Numbered from the stretch's first letter, positions 15,938 to 25,556 are shown. The stretch is DNA of 64,000 nt from Sva-07 sp963828415 (GCA_963828415.1 CAWHEI010000001.1:682001-746000); one strand, 5' to 3'. Numbers and translations: made by a program. The notes: generated from the sequence alone by a model not told the origin.

Positions 15938-16822
15938 ATGAAGGTGCGCAGCATCGACCACGTGCAACTGGCGATGCCACCCGACCGTGAGACCGAGGCC
16001 ATCGAGTTCTACGACGAGCTGCTCGGTGTTCCACAGGTGGCCAAGCCTCCCCACCTCGCAGCGCGCGGCGGGTGCTGGTTCGAACGGGGCGACCTCAAGA
16101 TCCACCTCGGCGTCGACGGCGACTTCCGTCCCGCACGCAAGGCGCACCCTGCATTGCTCGTCGACGATCTGTCCGCCCTCGCCGAGCGACTGCGCGTCGC
16201 CGGCGTTCCGATCCGAGACGACGAGCCCCTCGACGGCTACGACCGGATCTACATCGATGACCCGTTCGGCAATCGCATCGAACTGCTCGAGCCAACGGTC
16301 GACATCTCGTTTCGCCCGCTGAGCGTCGCCGACTTCGACCTGCTCGTCGACTGGTTCGCCGACCCGGTGGTCGCACGGTGGTGGAACCAACCGGCCGAAC
16401 TCGACTCGGTGACGGCCAAGTACCTCCCTCGGATCAAGGGCACCGGAGACCCGACATCGATGTGGATCGCTGAGGTCGACGGTGATCCCGCTGGACTCCT
16501 CCAGCAGTACCGCCACACGGACTACTCGGCCCACGACGCCGCCGTCGGCGTGCCGGATGCTGTGGGGATCGACTACCTGCTCGGTGGCCGCCATCGCGGC
16601 CGCGGACTCGGCGGCCGCATTCTGCGAGCCTTCGCCGGCCTTGCGCTGGTGCACCATCCAGACACCGAGGTGTGCGTGGCGACGCCGGCGACCGACAACA
16701 CCGCGTCACGCGCGGGGCTGGAACGAGCGGGATTCGTCCACAGCCACGACTGTCAGCCCCCCGACGAGCCACCCGCGGCGGTCTACGTGTTCCATCGGGT
16801 GCCGATACCGTCGAACACGTGA
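15938..16822 (+). CDS. VOC (glyoxalase-like) and GNAT acetyltransferase fusion protein
   Basis: This 294-residue protein joins two enzyme folds. Residues 1-125 are a vicinal oxygen chelate domain: DHVQLAMP with a potential metal ligand at His8, KIHLGV, and DPFGNRIELLEP with a potential Glu ligand. Residues 128-290 are a GNAT N-acetyltransferase with the acetyl-CoA loop GGRHRGRGLGGRILRAF, resembling aminoglycoside 6'-acetyltransferase and siderophore acetylase relatives. The substrate is unknown. The fusion suggests one small molecule is bound or modified by one half and acetylated by the other. The stop overlaps the next gene's GTG by four bases (GTGA). No break in the frame separates the halves. 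Confidence 0.85.
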   Translation: MKVRSIDHVQLAMPPDRETEAIEFYDELLGVPQVAKPPHLAARGGCWFERGDLKIHLGVDGDFRPARKAHPALLVDDLSALAERLRVAGVPIRDDEPLDGYDRIYIDDPFGNRIELLEPTVDISFRPLSVADFDLLVDWFADPVVARWWNQPAELDSVTAKYLPRIKGTGDPTSMWIAEVDGDPAGLLQQYRHTDYSAHDAAVGVPDAVGIDYLLGGRHRGRGLGGRILRAFAGLALVHHPDTEVCVATPATDNTASRAGLERAGFVHSHDCQPPDEPPAAVYVFHRVPIPSNT

Positions 16823-18882
16823 ACCGGCTCGCCGACGAAACCTCTCCGTACCTCCGCCAGCACCGCGACAACCCCGTCGACTGGTACCCCTGGGGTGCCG
16901 AAGCGTTTGCTGCCGCCGAGGAACGCAACGTGCCGATCCTGTTGTCGGTGGGGTACTCGGCGTGCCACTGGTGCCACGTGATGGCTCACGAGTGCTTCGA
17001 GGACGGTGACGTCGCAGCGAAGATGAACGAGCTGTTCGTCAACGTCAAGGTCGACCGCGAGGAGCGGCCCGACGTCGACGCGCTCTACATGGACGCCGTG
17101 CAGGCGCTCACCGGCCGCGGCGGCTGGCCGATGACCGTGTTCATGACGCCGGACCGCAAGCCCTTCTACGGAGGCACCTACTTCCCCAAGGACGCATTCC
17201 TCCAGTTGATGGACGCCATCGACGACGTCTACCGCAACAAACCCGACGACGTGCTGCAGAACGTGACCGCGCTCACCAAGGCGTTGTCGACCAGCGCCGA
17301 GCTGCGACCGAAGAACGATGTACCCGGCATCGAGTCACTCAACGCCGGGCTCCAGAATCTGGCCAAGGCGTTCGACGGCGAGTGGGGCGGTTTCGGGCAG
17401 GCACCGAAGTTCCCGACTCCATCGCATCTCGAGCTGATGTTGCGCGCCTACATGACCAACGCCGGCGACGGACCCAAACGCATCATCGAGACCACGTTGG
17501 ACGCGATGGCATCGGGCGGCATGTACGACCACATCGGCGGCGGTTTCGCCCGCTACTCGACCGACCGTGAATGGCTCGTCCCCCACTTCGAGAAGATGCT
17601 CTACGACCAGGCGCTGCTGCTCGGGATCTACGTGAAGGGCCTGATCGTGATCGGACGACCCGACTGGCGCCTCGTGGTCGAGGAGACGATCACCTACGTC
17701 CTCGGCGAACTCCGCCACCCGGACGGCGGCTTCTACTCCGCCCAGGACGCCGACTCGCTCGGCCCCGATGGCACCTCGATCGAGGGTTGGTTCAGCACCT
17801 GGACCCCTGCGGAGGTGCGAGCCGCACTCCCCCAGGTCGACGCCACCACCGTCGAGACCCTGATCGACTGGTTCGGAATCACCGACGAGGGCAACTTCGA
17901 GGGTCGCTCGATCCCCAACCGCATCGCTGCTCGCGGGCAGTTGATCCGCACCCCGGAACTCGATGCGGCGGTCGCCGCCCTCCGAGCTGCTCGTTCGCAG
18001 CGGCCCCGGCCTGGCCTCGACGACAAGGTCCTCACCGAGTGGAACGCCCTGTTCCTCTCGTCGCTCGCCCAGGCCGCTGCCGTGTTCGGCCGCCAAGACT
18101 GGCTCGACGCTGCGATCGCCAACGCCGAATTCCTGCTGCGCGAACTGCGCGCCGACAACGGCCGCTGGTTCCGCAGCTGGCACGCCGACGGACAACCTCC
18201 AGCGCGCCACATGGCGCTCGCTGCAGACCACGCTGCGCTCGTCGACGCGTTCACGCGCCTCGCCGAAGCGAGCGGCGAAGCACGCTGGATCGACGAGGCG
18301 GTGCGCACCGCCGACACGATGCTCGACTGGTTCTTCGACGCCGAGCAGGGCGGCCTGTTCACCACCGCCGAGGACGCCGAAGCACTGGTGGTTCGCCAGA
18401 AGGACCTGACCGACGGTGCAACCCCCTCGGCGAATTCGACCGCTGCGATCGCCCTGTTCCGCCTCGCGGCGCTCACCGGCGAGCAGCGCTACGCCAACCA
18501 GGCCGACCGGATCCTGCAACTCCTCGCCGCCGCCGTCGACACGTCGCCCGGCCAGCACTCCAATGCCCTGGTCGCTGCCGACCTGCGCCGACGCGGCCTC
18601 ACCGAGGTCGTCATCGTCGGCGAGCGACCCGATCTGGTTCGCCTGGCTCAGTCGGTCTGGCGGCCCGACACCGTGCTCGCCTGGGGCGAGCGCTACGACT
18701 CCCCGCTGTGGAACGACCGCGCCGACGGATTCGGATACGTCTGTCGGAACTACGCCTGCGAGCTTCCACAGGACACCCTCCAGGGCTTCGCCGAGAAACT
18801 GACCGGTCGCAAGGTGACGATCACCGGCAACTCCATCGTCACCGAACCGATCGATCCTGCTACCAGCGACCCCGGTGAATGA
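16819..18882 (+). CDS. DUF255 thioredoxin-like / glycoside-hydrolase-fold protein (YyaL family)
   Basis: This 687-residue protein resembles bacterial YyaL and human SPATA20. The N-terminal thioredoxin-like domain (about 1-165) opens with NRLADETSPYLRQH and carries a CHWC redox or metal motif within SACHWCHVMAHE. The remainder is an (alpha/alpha)6-barrel like that of N-acylglucosamine epimerases, with GGGFARYSTDREWLVPHFEKMLYDQ and FYSAQDADS. The biochemical role is not established for the family. GTG at 16819 overlaps the preceding stop as GTGA. The last 23 bp overlap the end of the convergent nitroreductase gene. Confidence 0.92.
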   Translation: MNRLADETSPYLRQHRDNPVDWYPWGAEAFAAAEERNVPILLSVGYSACHWCHVMAHECFEDGDVAAKMNELFVNVKVDREERPDVDALYMDAVQALTGRGGWPMTVFMTPDRKPFYGGTYFPKDAFLQLMDAIDDVYRNKPDDVLQNVTALTKALSTSAELRPKNDVPGIESLNAGLQNLAKAFDGEWGGFGQAPKFPTPSHLELMLRAYMTNAGDGPKRIIETTLDAMASGGMYDHIGGGFARYSTDREWLVPHFEKMLYDQALLLGIYVKGLIVIGRPDWRLVVEETITYVLGELRHPDGGFYSAQDADSLGPDGTSIEGWFSTWTPAEVRAALPQVDATTVETLIDWFGITDEGNFEGRSIPNRIAARGQLIRTPELDAAVAALRAARSQRPRPGLDDKVLTEWNALFLSSLAQAAAVFGRQDWLDAAIANAEFLLRELRADNGRWFRSWHADGQPPARHMALAADHAALVDAFTRLAEASGEARWIDEAVRTADTMLDWFFDAEQGGLFTTAEDAEALVVRQKDLTDGATPSANSTAAIALFRLAALTGEQRYANQADRILQLLAAAVDTSPGQHSNALVAADLRRRGLTEVVIVGERPDLVRLAQSVWRPDTVLAWGERYDSPLWNDRADGFGYVCRNYACELPQDTLQGFAEKLTGRKVTITGNSIVTEPIDPATSDPGE

Positions 18883-19477
18883 TCTGACGCGCCGCTCGGC
18901 GACCCCGCCGTGCGCTTCGCCCCGGACCTGAGGACGCCTCGTCGGAGGCAGCGGCTGGGTAGCCCAGGGCGACCGCACCGAGCAGTTCGAGTCCGGACGG
19001 GATCCCGAGACGCTGGCGGAGTTCGCGCTCGCCGCGAAACACCCCGAAGAACAATGCGCCGAGTCCGACGTTCTCGGCAGCGAGCAGCAGTGTCATCACC
19101 GCCATCGAGGTGTCGATCGTCCAGTAGGGCACTGGCCAGGCGGCTGCACCAGCGCCCAGCCCGGTCTGAGCCTTGTCGGGCTCGGCGTAGCGGTCGATGT
19201 AGGCCTTCGAGTCCGCGAGCGGAAGGGCGATCACCGGCGCCGTGAGCAGATGCTGCCAGCGGAACGAATCGCGTCGTACGGCGGGCAGCGTCGAATCCCA
19301 GAAGACCTCGGTGTCGGCACCTTCGAGGACGACGAGATGCCACCCTTGCGTCTTGCCGGCACTCGGCGCCCGCGATGCGAGTTCGACCAACTCGTCGAGC
19401 AAGCCGGCTTGTATCGGGCGACCATCGAACGCACGCGTCATCCGCCGGGAGCGGACGACCTCGGCGAACTCGGTCAT
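18860..19477 (-). CDS. Nitroreductase family protein
   Basis: This 205-residue FMN-dependent nitroreductase-fold protein has the N-terminal flavin-contact segment RSRRMTRAF, the SRAPSAGKTQGWH motif (usually APS..N..PW) and the C-terminal GLGALFFGVF and ALGYPA segments. Members reduce nitro groups, quinones or act in cofactor metabolism, and the physiological substrate here is unknown. The C-terminal tail RRGRRAARQIIHRGRW is typical of the actinobacterial subgroup, so the gene is complete despite overlapping the convergent DUF255 gene by 23 bp. The ATG at 19477 was preferred to a much longer upstream frame without homology. Confidence 0.88.
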   Translation of the reverse strand: MTEFAEVVRSRRMTRAFDGRPIQAGLLDELVELASRAPSAGKTQGWHLVVLEGADTEVFWDSTLPAVRRDSFRWQHLLTAPVIALPLADSKAYIDRYAEPDKAQTGLGAGAAAWPVPYWTIDTSMAVMTLLLAAENVGLGALFFGVFRGERELRQRLGIPSGLELLGAVALGYPAAASDEASSGPGRSARRGRRAARQIIHRGRW

Positions 19478-19499
19478 GTCATCGCTGTCGGCGCGGTCT

Positions 19500-20156
19500 T
19501 CAGCGCTTCCCGAGCTTGACCAGGTCTTCGGCCATCGTCCAGCCGTAGACGACCATCGCGCCGCCCTTGGCGACCGGCACGGCGCCGAACATCTCGACGA
19601 CGGCAGGGTCGAGCTTGTCCGGCTTCGACGACTCGTGGTCGAGGTAGCCATCGGCGCTCCCGGTGGCAGCAATGAACGAGTTCGCGTCGTACTTCGCATC
19701 GACGCCGAACCGTTTGGCGAGCCGCCGACCCCACGCACGCTCTTCCCCGACAGCGCTCGAGCCGGGCGACGGAGTGACTTCGCGCAGATCCTTGAAGGCT
19801 TCGAGGCCGTCGGCGCTCACGAAGCGACAGCCGACCACCACGTCTTCGTCGGGAAACGCCATCAACGCACGGTGATAGGCCTCGCCGACGAGTCCACGCA
19901 ACACCTGGTCGCGCTTCGACGAGCGCTTCACCGACATCAGACCGATCAGCACGCACGGCGTGCCGCCGATGCGTTCGAGGGTGGAGAAGGTGAATCCGTG
20001 CAACGCGCCGCCGAATCGGGCGGTGGTGATCAGGACCCAGTCCTCTTTCGCCTTGGAGAGCTGCCCAGCGCTGAACGCATCCTCCATCGACGCCAGTTCG
20101 TCGAGGTCGGAATCGGTCAGGGCCGCAGCGTCGTTGGTCGAAACGTCCAGTGCCAT
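19500..20156 (-). CDS. Conserved hypothetical cytoplasmic protein
   Basis: This 218-residue soluble protein is not recognised. It has no signal peptide or membrane segment. The N-terminal part is acidic (DLDELASMEDAFSAGQLSKAKED), and an alternating beta-rich middle follows (WVLITTARFGGALHGFTFSTLERIGG, CVLIGLMSVKRSSKRDQVL). The gene lies 10 bp after the dnaE stop and 22 bp before the nitroreductase, so it is probably co-transcribed with dnaE. Codon use looks like that of its neighbours. The start at 20156 avoids an Arg/Cys-rich upstream extension that overlaps dnaE. Confidence 0.75.
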   Translation of the reverse strand: MALDVSTNDAAALTDSDLDELASMEDAFSAGQLSKAKEDWVLITTARFGGALHGFTFSTLERIGGTPCVLIGLMSVKRSSKRDQVLRGLVGEAYHRALMAFPDEDVVVGCRFVSADGLEAFKDLREVTPSPGSSAVGEERAWGRRLAKRFGVDAKYDANSFIAATGSADGYLDHESSKPDKLDPAVVEMFGAVPVAKGGAMVVYGWTMAEDLVKLGKR

Positions 20157-20166
20157 TCGCCCTATT

Positions 20167-23100
20167 CTACAGCAGCACCGCCTCATGCCCGAAGGCCATG
20201 CGAAGTTCGCCAACCGAACGATCGAGATCGACCCGGAATTCGTCGGCCAACTTGAGCACCTTGCCCTGCCCGATGTCGACCATCACGACCGAGTCACCCG
20301 GGTGTTCGCGCAGGATCCGCTTCAATCGCTGGATCTTCAGTTCGTCGAGTGCGGCGGACGGCAAGCGCAAGCGCAACGGCGCCGCCGGGCCGTCGCTCAG
20401 CCCCGACAACACCGTGACGGTCTGGCCGATCAGGCCGAATCGTGACTCGTCGCGCCGGTCGAGGCGGCCCTTGACCGCAACGATCAGATCGTCCTCGAGT
20501 TTGTGGCCCTGTTCGGCAAGGGTTCGCGGGAAGATCGTCACCTCGATCGAGGCGTCGAGGTCCTCCAGCAGGAACACCGCCATCTGGTCACCCTTCTTGG
20601 TGAACTTGCGTGCCAGGTTCGTGATCACGCCGCCGACGACGACGTTGGCGCCGTCCTCCATCGTCTGCAGATCGAGTACCGACTGCTCGACCTTGCGCCG
20701 CAGGGCCGCTTCGACACCGAACAACGGATGGTCGGACACGTACAGCCCGAGCATCTCCTTCTCGTAGCGGAGCTGCTCGGTCTTGTCGAAGGCGAGGTCC
20801 GGGATCTCGGTGCGCTCGTCGAATCCGTCTCCCGAGCCGCCGCCCGCATCGGCATCGGCGTCGCCCCAGTCGCCGAAGAGACTCATCACGCCCTTCTCAC
20901 GCTCACGGCGGCGCTTCACGGTGGTGTCGATGATGTGCTCGAACACGGTCAGCAGTCCGCGGCGCGTGTGGCCGAGATTGTCGAAGGCGCCACCCTTGAT
21001 CAACGATTCGATCGTCCGCTTGTTCAGCACCGGCTCCGGCACACGCTCGACGAAGTCGTGGAAGCTGGCGAACTGCCCGTTCTCGTCGCGTTCGGCGATC
21101 AGCAGTTCGACGAGCGCCTCGCCCACGTTGCGCACCGCCGAGAGTCCGAAGGTGATCGCCCCGGGACTCCCGACCGACAACGTGACCCCCGGCGGCAGTT
21201 CATCGGGCGCCAACGCACCGAAGTTCGACATCGACCGGTTGACGTCGGGCGGGAGCACCTTGATGCCCATCGAGCGACAGTCGCTGAGGTAGATCGCCGC
21301 CTTGTCGAGGTTGCTCTTGACGCTCGTGAGCAGACAGGCGATGTACTCGACCGGATAGTGCGCCTTCAGATACGCGGTCTGGTACGTCACCAGCCCGTAG
21401 CCGAACGTGTGGCTCTTGTTGAACGCGTAGTCCGCGAACTTCTCGATGATGTCGAACAGTTCTTTGCCGAGGGCCGGCTCGTATCCGGTGGCCACGACGC
21501 CCGACTCGAAACCATCGCGGGCCTCGGCCATCACCTCGCGGACCTTCTTGCCCATCGCCTTGCGAAGGTTGTCGGCTTCGGCGAGGGAGTATCCGGCGAA
21601 CTTCTGCGCGACTCGCATCACGCTCTCCTGATAGATCATCAGGCCGTAGGTGTCGCCGAGCACCTCTTTCGCGTCCTCGTGGAAGTACTCGACCGGCTTG
21701 CGCTCGTTCTTGCGATCGGCGTAGTCGTAGTGCATGTTGACGCTCATCGGCCCGGGCCGATACAGCGCCAGCACGGCGGACACGTCCTCGAAGCTGTTCG
21801 GCGCCATTGCCTTGAGCAGCTGACGCATCGGCGGCGACTCGAGCTGGAACACGCCGATCGTCTCGCCCTTCGACAACAGATCGAACGTCATCTGGTCATC
21901 GAGTTCGATGTCGTCGACGACGAAATCGGGATCACGCTGGGCCCGGATCATCGCCTCGGCATCGGTGATCACGTCGAGGTTCCGGAGCCCGAGGAAGTCC
22001 ATCTTCAGCAGGCCGAGGTCTTCGACTCCGTGCATTTCGTACTGGGTGACGACCGGCGCGTCAGCGGGATCCTGGCCTGACTCGGGCTTGCGTTGGATCG
22101 GGACGTAGTCGGTGACCGGGTCCTTCGTGATCACCACCGCCGCTGCGTGGATGCCGTCGGAGCGCTTCAGCCCCTCGAGCCCGCGAGCGACGTCGATCAC
22201 CTTCTTGAGATCGGCGTCGGTGTCGTACATCGCCCGCAGGTCCGCGGCAGCCTTGTAGCCGTCGGCGTACTTCGGACTCTGCTCGAAGCAGTACTTGAGC
22301 GGGGTGTCGCGCCCCATCACCATCGGCGGCATCGCCTTGGCCAGCTTGTCGCCGACGCCGTACGGGTAGCCCAACACCCGGGCGGCGTCACGGACGGCGT
22401 TGCGGGCCTTGATCGTGCCGAACGTGATGATCTGCGCCACGTGATCGCGTCCATAGCGTTCAGCGGCGTACCGGATCATTTCGTCTCGGTAGCGCGAGTC
22501 GAAGTCCATGTCGATGTCCGGCATCGACACCCGGCTCGGGTTGAGGAACCGCTCGAACAGCAGGTCGTACTTGATCGGATCGAGGTCGGTGATCCACAGG
22601 CAGTACGCCACCGCACAGCCGGCGGCCGAACCGCGACCGGGGCCGACGCGGATGTTGGCGTCGCGGGCGTGCTTGATCAGATCCCAGGTGATGAGGAAGT
22701 ACGACGCGAACCCCATGTCGTTGATGACCTTGAGTTCGTAGCTGAGGCGCTCGACGGCGTCGTTCGGGATCTGCTCGCCCCAGCGCTTCTTGGCGCCCTC
22801 CCACGTGAGGTGTTCGAGATACGAGGCGTCGTCGAACCCAACCGGCACCGGGAAGCTCGGCAGCAACGGCTTGCCGAACTCGATCTGGAGGTCGGCACGC
22901 TCGGCGATCCACAACGTGTTGTCACACGCCGACGGCACCTCGCGGAACAGGTACCGCATCTCGGCGGCGGTCTTCAGGTAGTGCTCGCTGCCTTCGAACT
23001 TGAAGCGCTTGGCGTCTGACAGCAAGGCACCGGTCTGCACGCACAGCAACGCGTCGTGTGCCTCGTGGTCTTCCTGGTGTGTGTAATGGCTGTCGTTGGT

Positions 23101-23751
23101 GGCGAGCAGCGGCGCGCCGATCTTCTTGGCGATCTCGATCAACTTCGGGTTCGTCTCACGCTGCGCCGGCAGACCGTGGTCCTGCAGTTCGACGAAGAGG
23201 TTGTCGCGCCCGAAGATGTCCTGCAATCGGGCCGCCTTCTCGATGGCGCCCTTCTCGTCGCCGTTCAGCAACGACTGGAGCACATGTCCACCGAGGCAAC
23301 CAGTGGTGGCGATCAGCCCGTCGGAGTACTTCTCGAGCAGCTCCCAGTCCATTCGGGGCTTGTAGTAGTAGCCCTCCATGAACGCCAGGCTCGCCAGCTG
23401 GATCAGGTTCTTGTACCCGGTCTGGTTCTCGGCCAGCAGCGTGAGGTGGTAGTAGAGCTTCTTGCCGCCCTCGGTGTCGCCACCCGAGTCGTCGAGGCGG
23501 CCACGGCGAGTCGGGCGTTCGCTGCGATGGTCGTGAGCCATGTAGGCCTCGGTGCCGATGATCGGCTTGATCCCCTGCTTGTTGCACTCCTTGTAGAAGT
23601 CCAACGTGCCGTACATGTTGCCGTGATCGGTCATCCCGATCGCCGGCATCCCATCGGACACCGCCTTGGCCACCAGTTCGTCCAACCGCGCCGCCCCGTC
23701 CAGCATCGAGAACTCGGTGTGGACGTGGAGGTGGGTGAAGGAATCGGACAC
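20167..23751 (-). CDS. dnaE: DNA polymerase III subunit alpha
   Basis: This 1194-residue replicative polymerase is DnaE1-like by length and layout. The N-terminal PHP domain begins THLHVHTEFSMLDG with metal ligands His9 and His11, consistent with PHP-exonuclease proofreading. The palm domain has the PDIDMDFD catalytic aspartate motif near residue 410. A helix-hairpin-helix and an OB-fold (about 1030-1075, VVVGGVITNLARKFTKKGDQM) precede the C-terminal tau-binding region. It is one of the best conserved genes here. The downstream conserved hypothetical starts 10 bp later. The 67-bp gap to bpa upstream shows nothing striking. Confidence 0.97.
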   Translation of the reverse strand: MSDSFTHLHVHTEFSMLDGAARLDELVAKAVSDGMPAIGMTDHGNMYGTLDFYKECNKQGIKPIIGTEAYMAHDHRSERPTRRGRLDDSGGDTEGGKKLYYHLTLLAENQTGYKNLIQLASLAFMEGYYYKPRMDWELLEKYSDGLIATTGCLGGHVLQSLLNGDEKGAIEKAARLQDIFGRDNLFVELQDHGLPAQRETNPKLIEIAKKIGAPLLATNDSHYTHQEDHEAHDALLCVQTGALLSDAKRFKFEGSEHYLKTAAEMRYLFREVPSACDNTLWIAERADLQIEFGKPLLPSFPVPVGFDDASYLEHLTWEGAKKRWGEQIPNDAVERLSYELKVINDMGFASYFLITWDLIKHARDANIRVGPGRGSAAGCAVAYCLWITDLDPIKYDLLFERFLNPSRVSMPDIDMDFDSRYRDEMIRYAAERYGRDHVAQIITFGTIKARNAVRDAARVLGYPYGVGDKLAKAMPPMVMGRDTPLKYCFEQSPKYADGYKAAADLRAMYDTDADLKKVIDVARGLEGLKRSDGIHAAAVVITKDPVTDYVPIQRKPESGQDPADAPVVTQYEMHGVEDLGLLKMDFLGLRNLDVITDAEAMIRAQRDPDFVVDDIELDDQMTFDLLSKGETIGVFQLESPPMRQLLKAMAPNSFEDVSAVLALYRPGPMSVNMHYDYADRKNERKPVEYFHEDAKEVLGDTYGLMIYQESVMRVAQKFAGYSLAEADNLRKAMGKKVREVMAEARDGFESGVVATGYEPALGKELFDIIEKFADYAFNKSHTFGYGLVTYQTAYLKAHYPVEYIACLLTSVKSNLDKAAIYLSDCRSMGIKVLPPDVNRSMSNFGALAPDELPPGVTLSVGSPGAITFGLSAVRNVGEALVELLIAERDENGQFASFHDFVERVPEPVLNKRTIESLIKGGAFDNLGHTRRGLLTVFEHIIDTTVKRRREREKGVMSLFGDWGDADADAGGGSGDGFDERTEIPDLAFDKTEQLRYEKEMLGLYVSDHPLFGVEAALRRKVEQSVLDLQTMEDGANVVVGGVITNLARKFTKKGDQMAVFLLEDLDASIEVTIFPRTLAEQGHKLEDDLIVAVKGRLDRRDESRFGLIGQTVTVLSGLSDGPAAPLRLRLPSAALDELKIQRLKRILREHPGDSVVMVDIGQGKVLKLADEFRVDLDRSVGELRMAFGHEAVLL

Positions 23752-23818
23752 AGTTCTCGTTCGGCGAATTACTCGGATGTGGTTTCGACGACGTTAGCGC
23801 GTACAGATCACTGCCGGT

Positions 23819-24322
23819 TCAGAGGTACGTGCCGGGACGATCCGGACCTGATGGTTGTGACCCTGGTGGCATCTGAGGGCCGCCAGGGAGCTGACGCATC
23901 TCATGGAGCTGACGCTGCGCAGCGAACTGCTGCGCCATCAAGGTGGCCTGGATGCCGTGGAACAGACCTTCGAGCCAGCCAACGAGTTGCGCCTTCGCGA
24001 TGCGCAGCTCCGACTCGCTCGGGATCTCGCCGTCGTCGAACGGCAACGCGAGCGTGGCCAGCTCCTCGCGGAGGTCGGGCGACAGCGCTTCGGAGAGCTC
24101 CGCCACCGAACGCTCGTAGATCTCGGCGAGGCGCTCGCGAGAGGCCTCATCGAGCGGCGCCGTACGAACCTCTTCGAGGAGTTGCTTCACCATCGAACCG
24201 ATCCGCATCACCTTGGCCGGCGACGTGACCGACTCCTCCTCGATCATTGGAGGAACCTCGGCGTCGGTGATCTGGGCGTCGGTGATCTCGTCGGGCTGCA
24301 GCGACTCGTGAGTATCGGACAT
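23819..24322 (-). CDS. bpa: Bacterial proteasome activator Bpa (DUF2587)
   Basis: This 167-residue protein matches the Bpa/DUF2587 family (M. tuberculosis Rv3780). After an acidic N-terminus come the strongly conserved AKVMRIGSMVKQLLEEVR, APLDEASR, LREELATLALPF and ELRIAKAQLVGWLEGLFHGI blocks, which form the four-helix bundle of a ring-shaped, ATP-independent activator of the 20S proteasome. The C-terminal tail ends GTYL, equivalent to the GQYL docking tail that opens the proteasome gate. It implies that a proteasome exists elsewhere in the genome. The gene sits 22 bp upstream of a phosphodiesterase gene and 67 bp downstream of dnaE is absent of other genes. Confidence 0.92.
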   Translation of the reverse strand: MSDTHESLQPDEITDAQITDAEVPPMIEEESVTSPAKVMRIGSMVKQLLEEVRTAPLDEASRERLAEIYERSVAELSEALSPDLREELATLALPFDDGEIPSESELRIAKAQLVGWLEGLFHGIQATLMAQQFAAQRQLHEMRQLPGGPQMPPGSQPSGPDRPGTYL

Positions 24323-24343
24323 GGCACCCTTTCTACCGACCGC

Positions 24344-25468
24344 TCAGGCCAGCGCACCGACCAGCGGCACGTTCACCTCGGCCGACGTCAACGAGCCGTG
24401 TCGACAGATCAACTCGAATGGTCCCGAATCGGCCGGATCGTGGAAGCTGACCGGCTCGTGGGCCACCAGCGCCACATCGCCGAGGCGCGCCCGCACCTCC
24501 GGCGCCATTGCGGAGCCGAACCAGTGCTCGTCGAGCGTCTGCTCCTTGGTGACGACCCACGCAAGATGTCCGACCTCGTCGCGTGCACCCGCCGCGACAT
24601 CCTCGAGCGCACCTTTCGCCGCGTGCAGCCAGCGGAACCGGCCCTCGCCGGACTGGAACAGGACCGACGCGAGCAACGCCGGCGACGGGGTCACCAGGCG
24701 GTCGCCGACGTGCACCTGTCCATGGTCGGCGGTCACGAGCAGCGCCGTGTCCGCCGGTAGCGACTCCAGCACGTCGGCGACGAGCCGGTCGGCAGACCGC
24801 AACTCGGCTTCGTAGAACGGTCCGAATCCACGTTCGTGCGCGATCTTGTCGATGCCGCCGTAGTAGCAGTACACGAATCGCTCGCCCGCTTCGACTTCTA
24901 CTCGTGCCTGGACCGCGATCGACGACGTCGCACGCCATCCGACCGGGTCGCTCCCTCGCAGGTGCGCTTCCGAGAACGCTGACGACTGCAGCTCTGCCAC
25001 ACTCACCACAGGCACCGTCTGGCCCAGGAACGGCTCGAAGGGCTGAACCTCCCGCGGAGGATGCGATCGACGAACCGCTTGGTCGCCGACGCACCAGCGC
25101 AGCACGTTCATCACCTCGCCGCCCACGACCATGCGGTAGCCGACCAGACCGTGCTCGGCGGGCGTGAGCCCCGTCGTGATCGACGTCAGCGCCGTCGCCG
25201 TGGTGGTCGGAGCGACCGTGTGGATCGGACCGCCGACCATCGCCGCGACGGTCGGCATCAACTCACGATGCGCTTGCAGTTGGTCCCAGCCGAGCCCGTC
25301 GAGCACGAACACAACGACCGCCTTCGCCGCTGCCACTGGTTCCGGCATCCACGCCGGAAGGCCGCTCGACCACGACGACGGACCGAGCAACGCCGGAATC
25401 ACGCCACGAACGTTGGCGCCGGCATAGTCCGGAATGATCGGGCCAGCCACACCATCGCTCGTCGTCAC
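24344..25468 (-). CDS. Alkaline-phosphatase-superfamily phosphodiesterase / nucleotide pyrophosphatase
   Basis: This 374-residue metalloenzyme has the phosphodiesterase layout: FVLDGLGWDQL (first metal Asp), APTTTATALTSITTGL with a candidate Thr nucleophile, YYGGIDKIAHERG and TADHGQVHV (second metal cluster). Such enzymes cleave nucleotide or phospholipid phosphodiesters. Here no signal peptide is seen, so it is probably cytoplasmic, and the substrate is unknown. GTG at 25468 was taken as start because no ATG precedes the conserved part; the longer open frame runs back through unrelated sequence. It diverges from the Rrf2 gene 87 bp away. Confidence 0.85.
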   Translation of the reverse strand: MTTSDGVAGPIIPDYAGANVRGVIPALLGPSSWSSGLPAWMPEPVAAAKAVVVFVLDGLGWDQLQAHRELMPTVAAMVGGPIHTVAPTTTATALTSITTGLTPAEHGLVGYRMVVGGEVMNVLRWCVGDQAVRRSHPPREVQPFEPFLGQTVPVVSVAELQSSAFSEAHLRGSDPVGWRATSSIAVQARVEVEAGERFVYCYYGGIDKIAHERGFGPFYEAELRSADRLVADVLESLPADTALLVTADHGQVHVGDRLVTPSPALLASVLFQSGEGRFRWLHAAKGALEDVAAGARDEVGHLAWVVTKEQTLDEHWFGSAMAPEVRARLGDVALVAHEPVSFHDPADSGPFELICRHGSLTSAEVNVPLVGALA

Positions 25469-25543
25469 CCGAGCAGTCCACCACGTTCCTTCGTCTCGGG
25501 ACAAGCACAACCCCCAGAAGCTGAGCTGGGCGGGCCGACTGGC

Positions 25544-25556
25544 TAACGTCGTCGTG
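25544..25556 (+). promoter_or_regulatory. Putative leaderless promoter of the Rrf2 gene
   Basis: TAACGT (25544-25549) lies seven bases before the GTG start, where a -10 box would place transcription start at the start codon. CTGAGC at 25521-25526 sits 17 bases upstream as a weak -35 box. No Shine-Dalgarno sequence precedes the GTG. Confidence 0.4.

Noticed and set aside
17335..18978. 547-residue minus-strand open frame
   Set aside because: It is antisense to the DUF255 gene, which is clearly conserved.
20503..22080. 525-residue plus-strand open frame
   Set aside because: It is antisense to dnaE and shows no domain signature.
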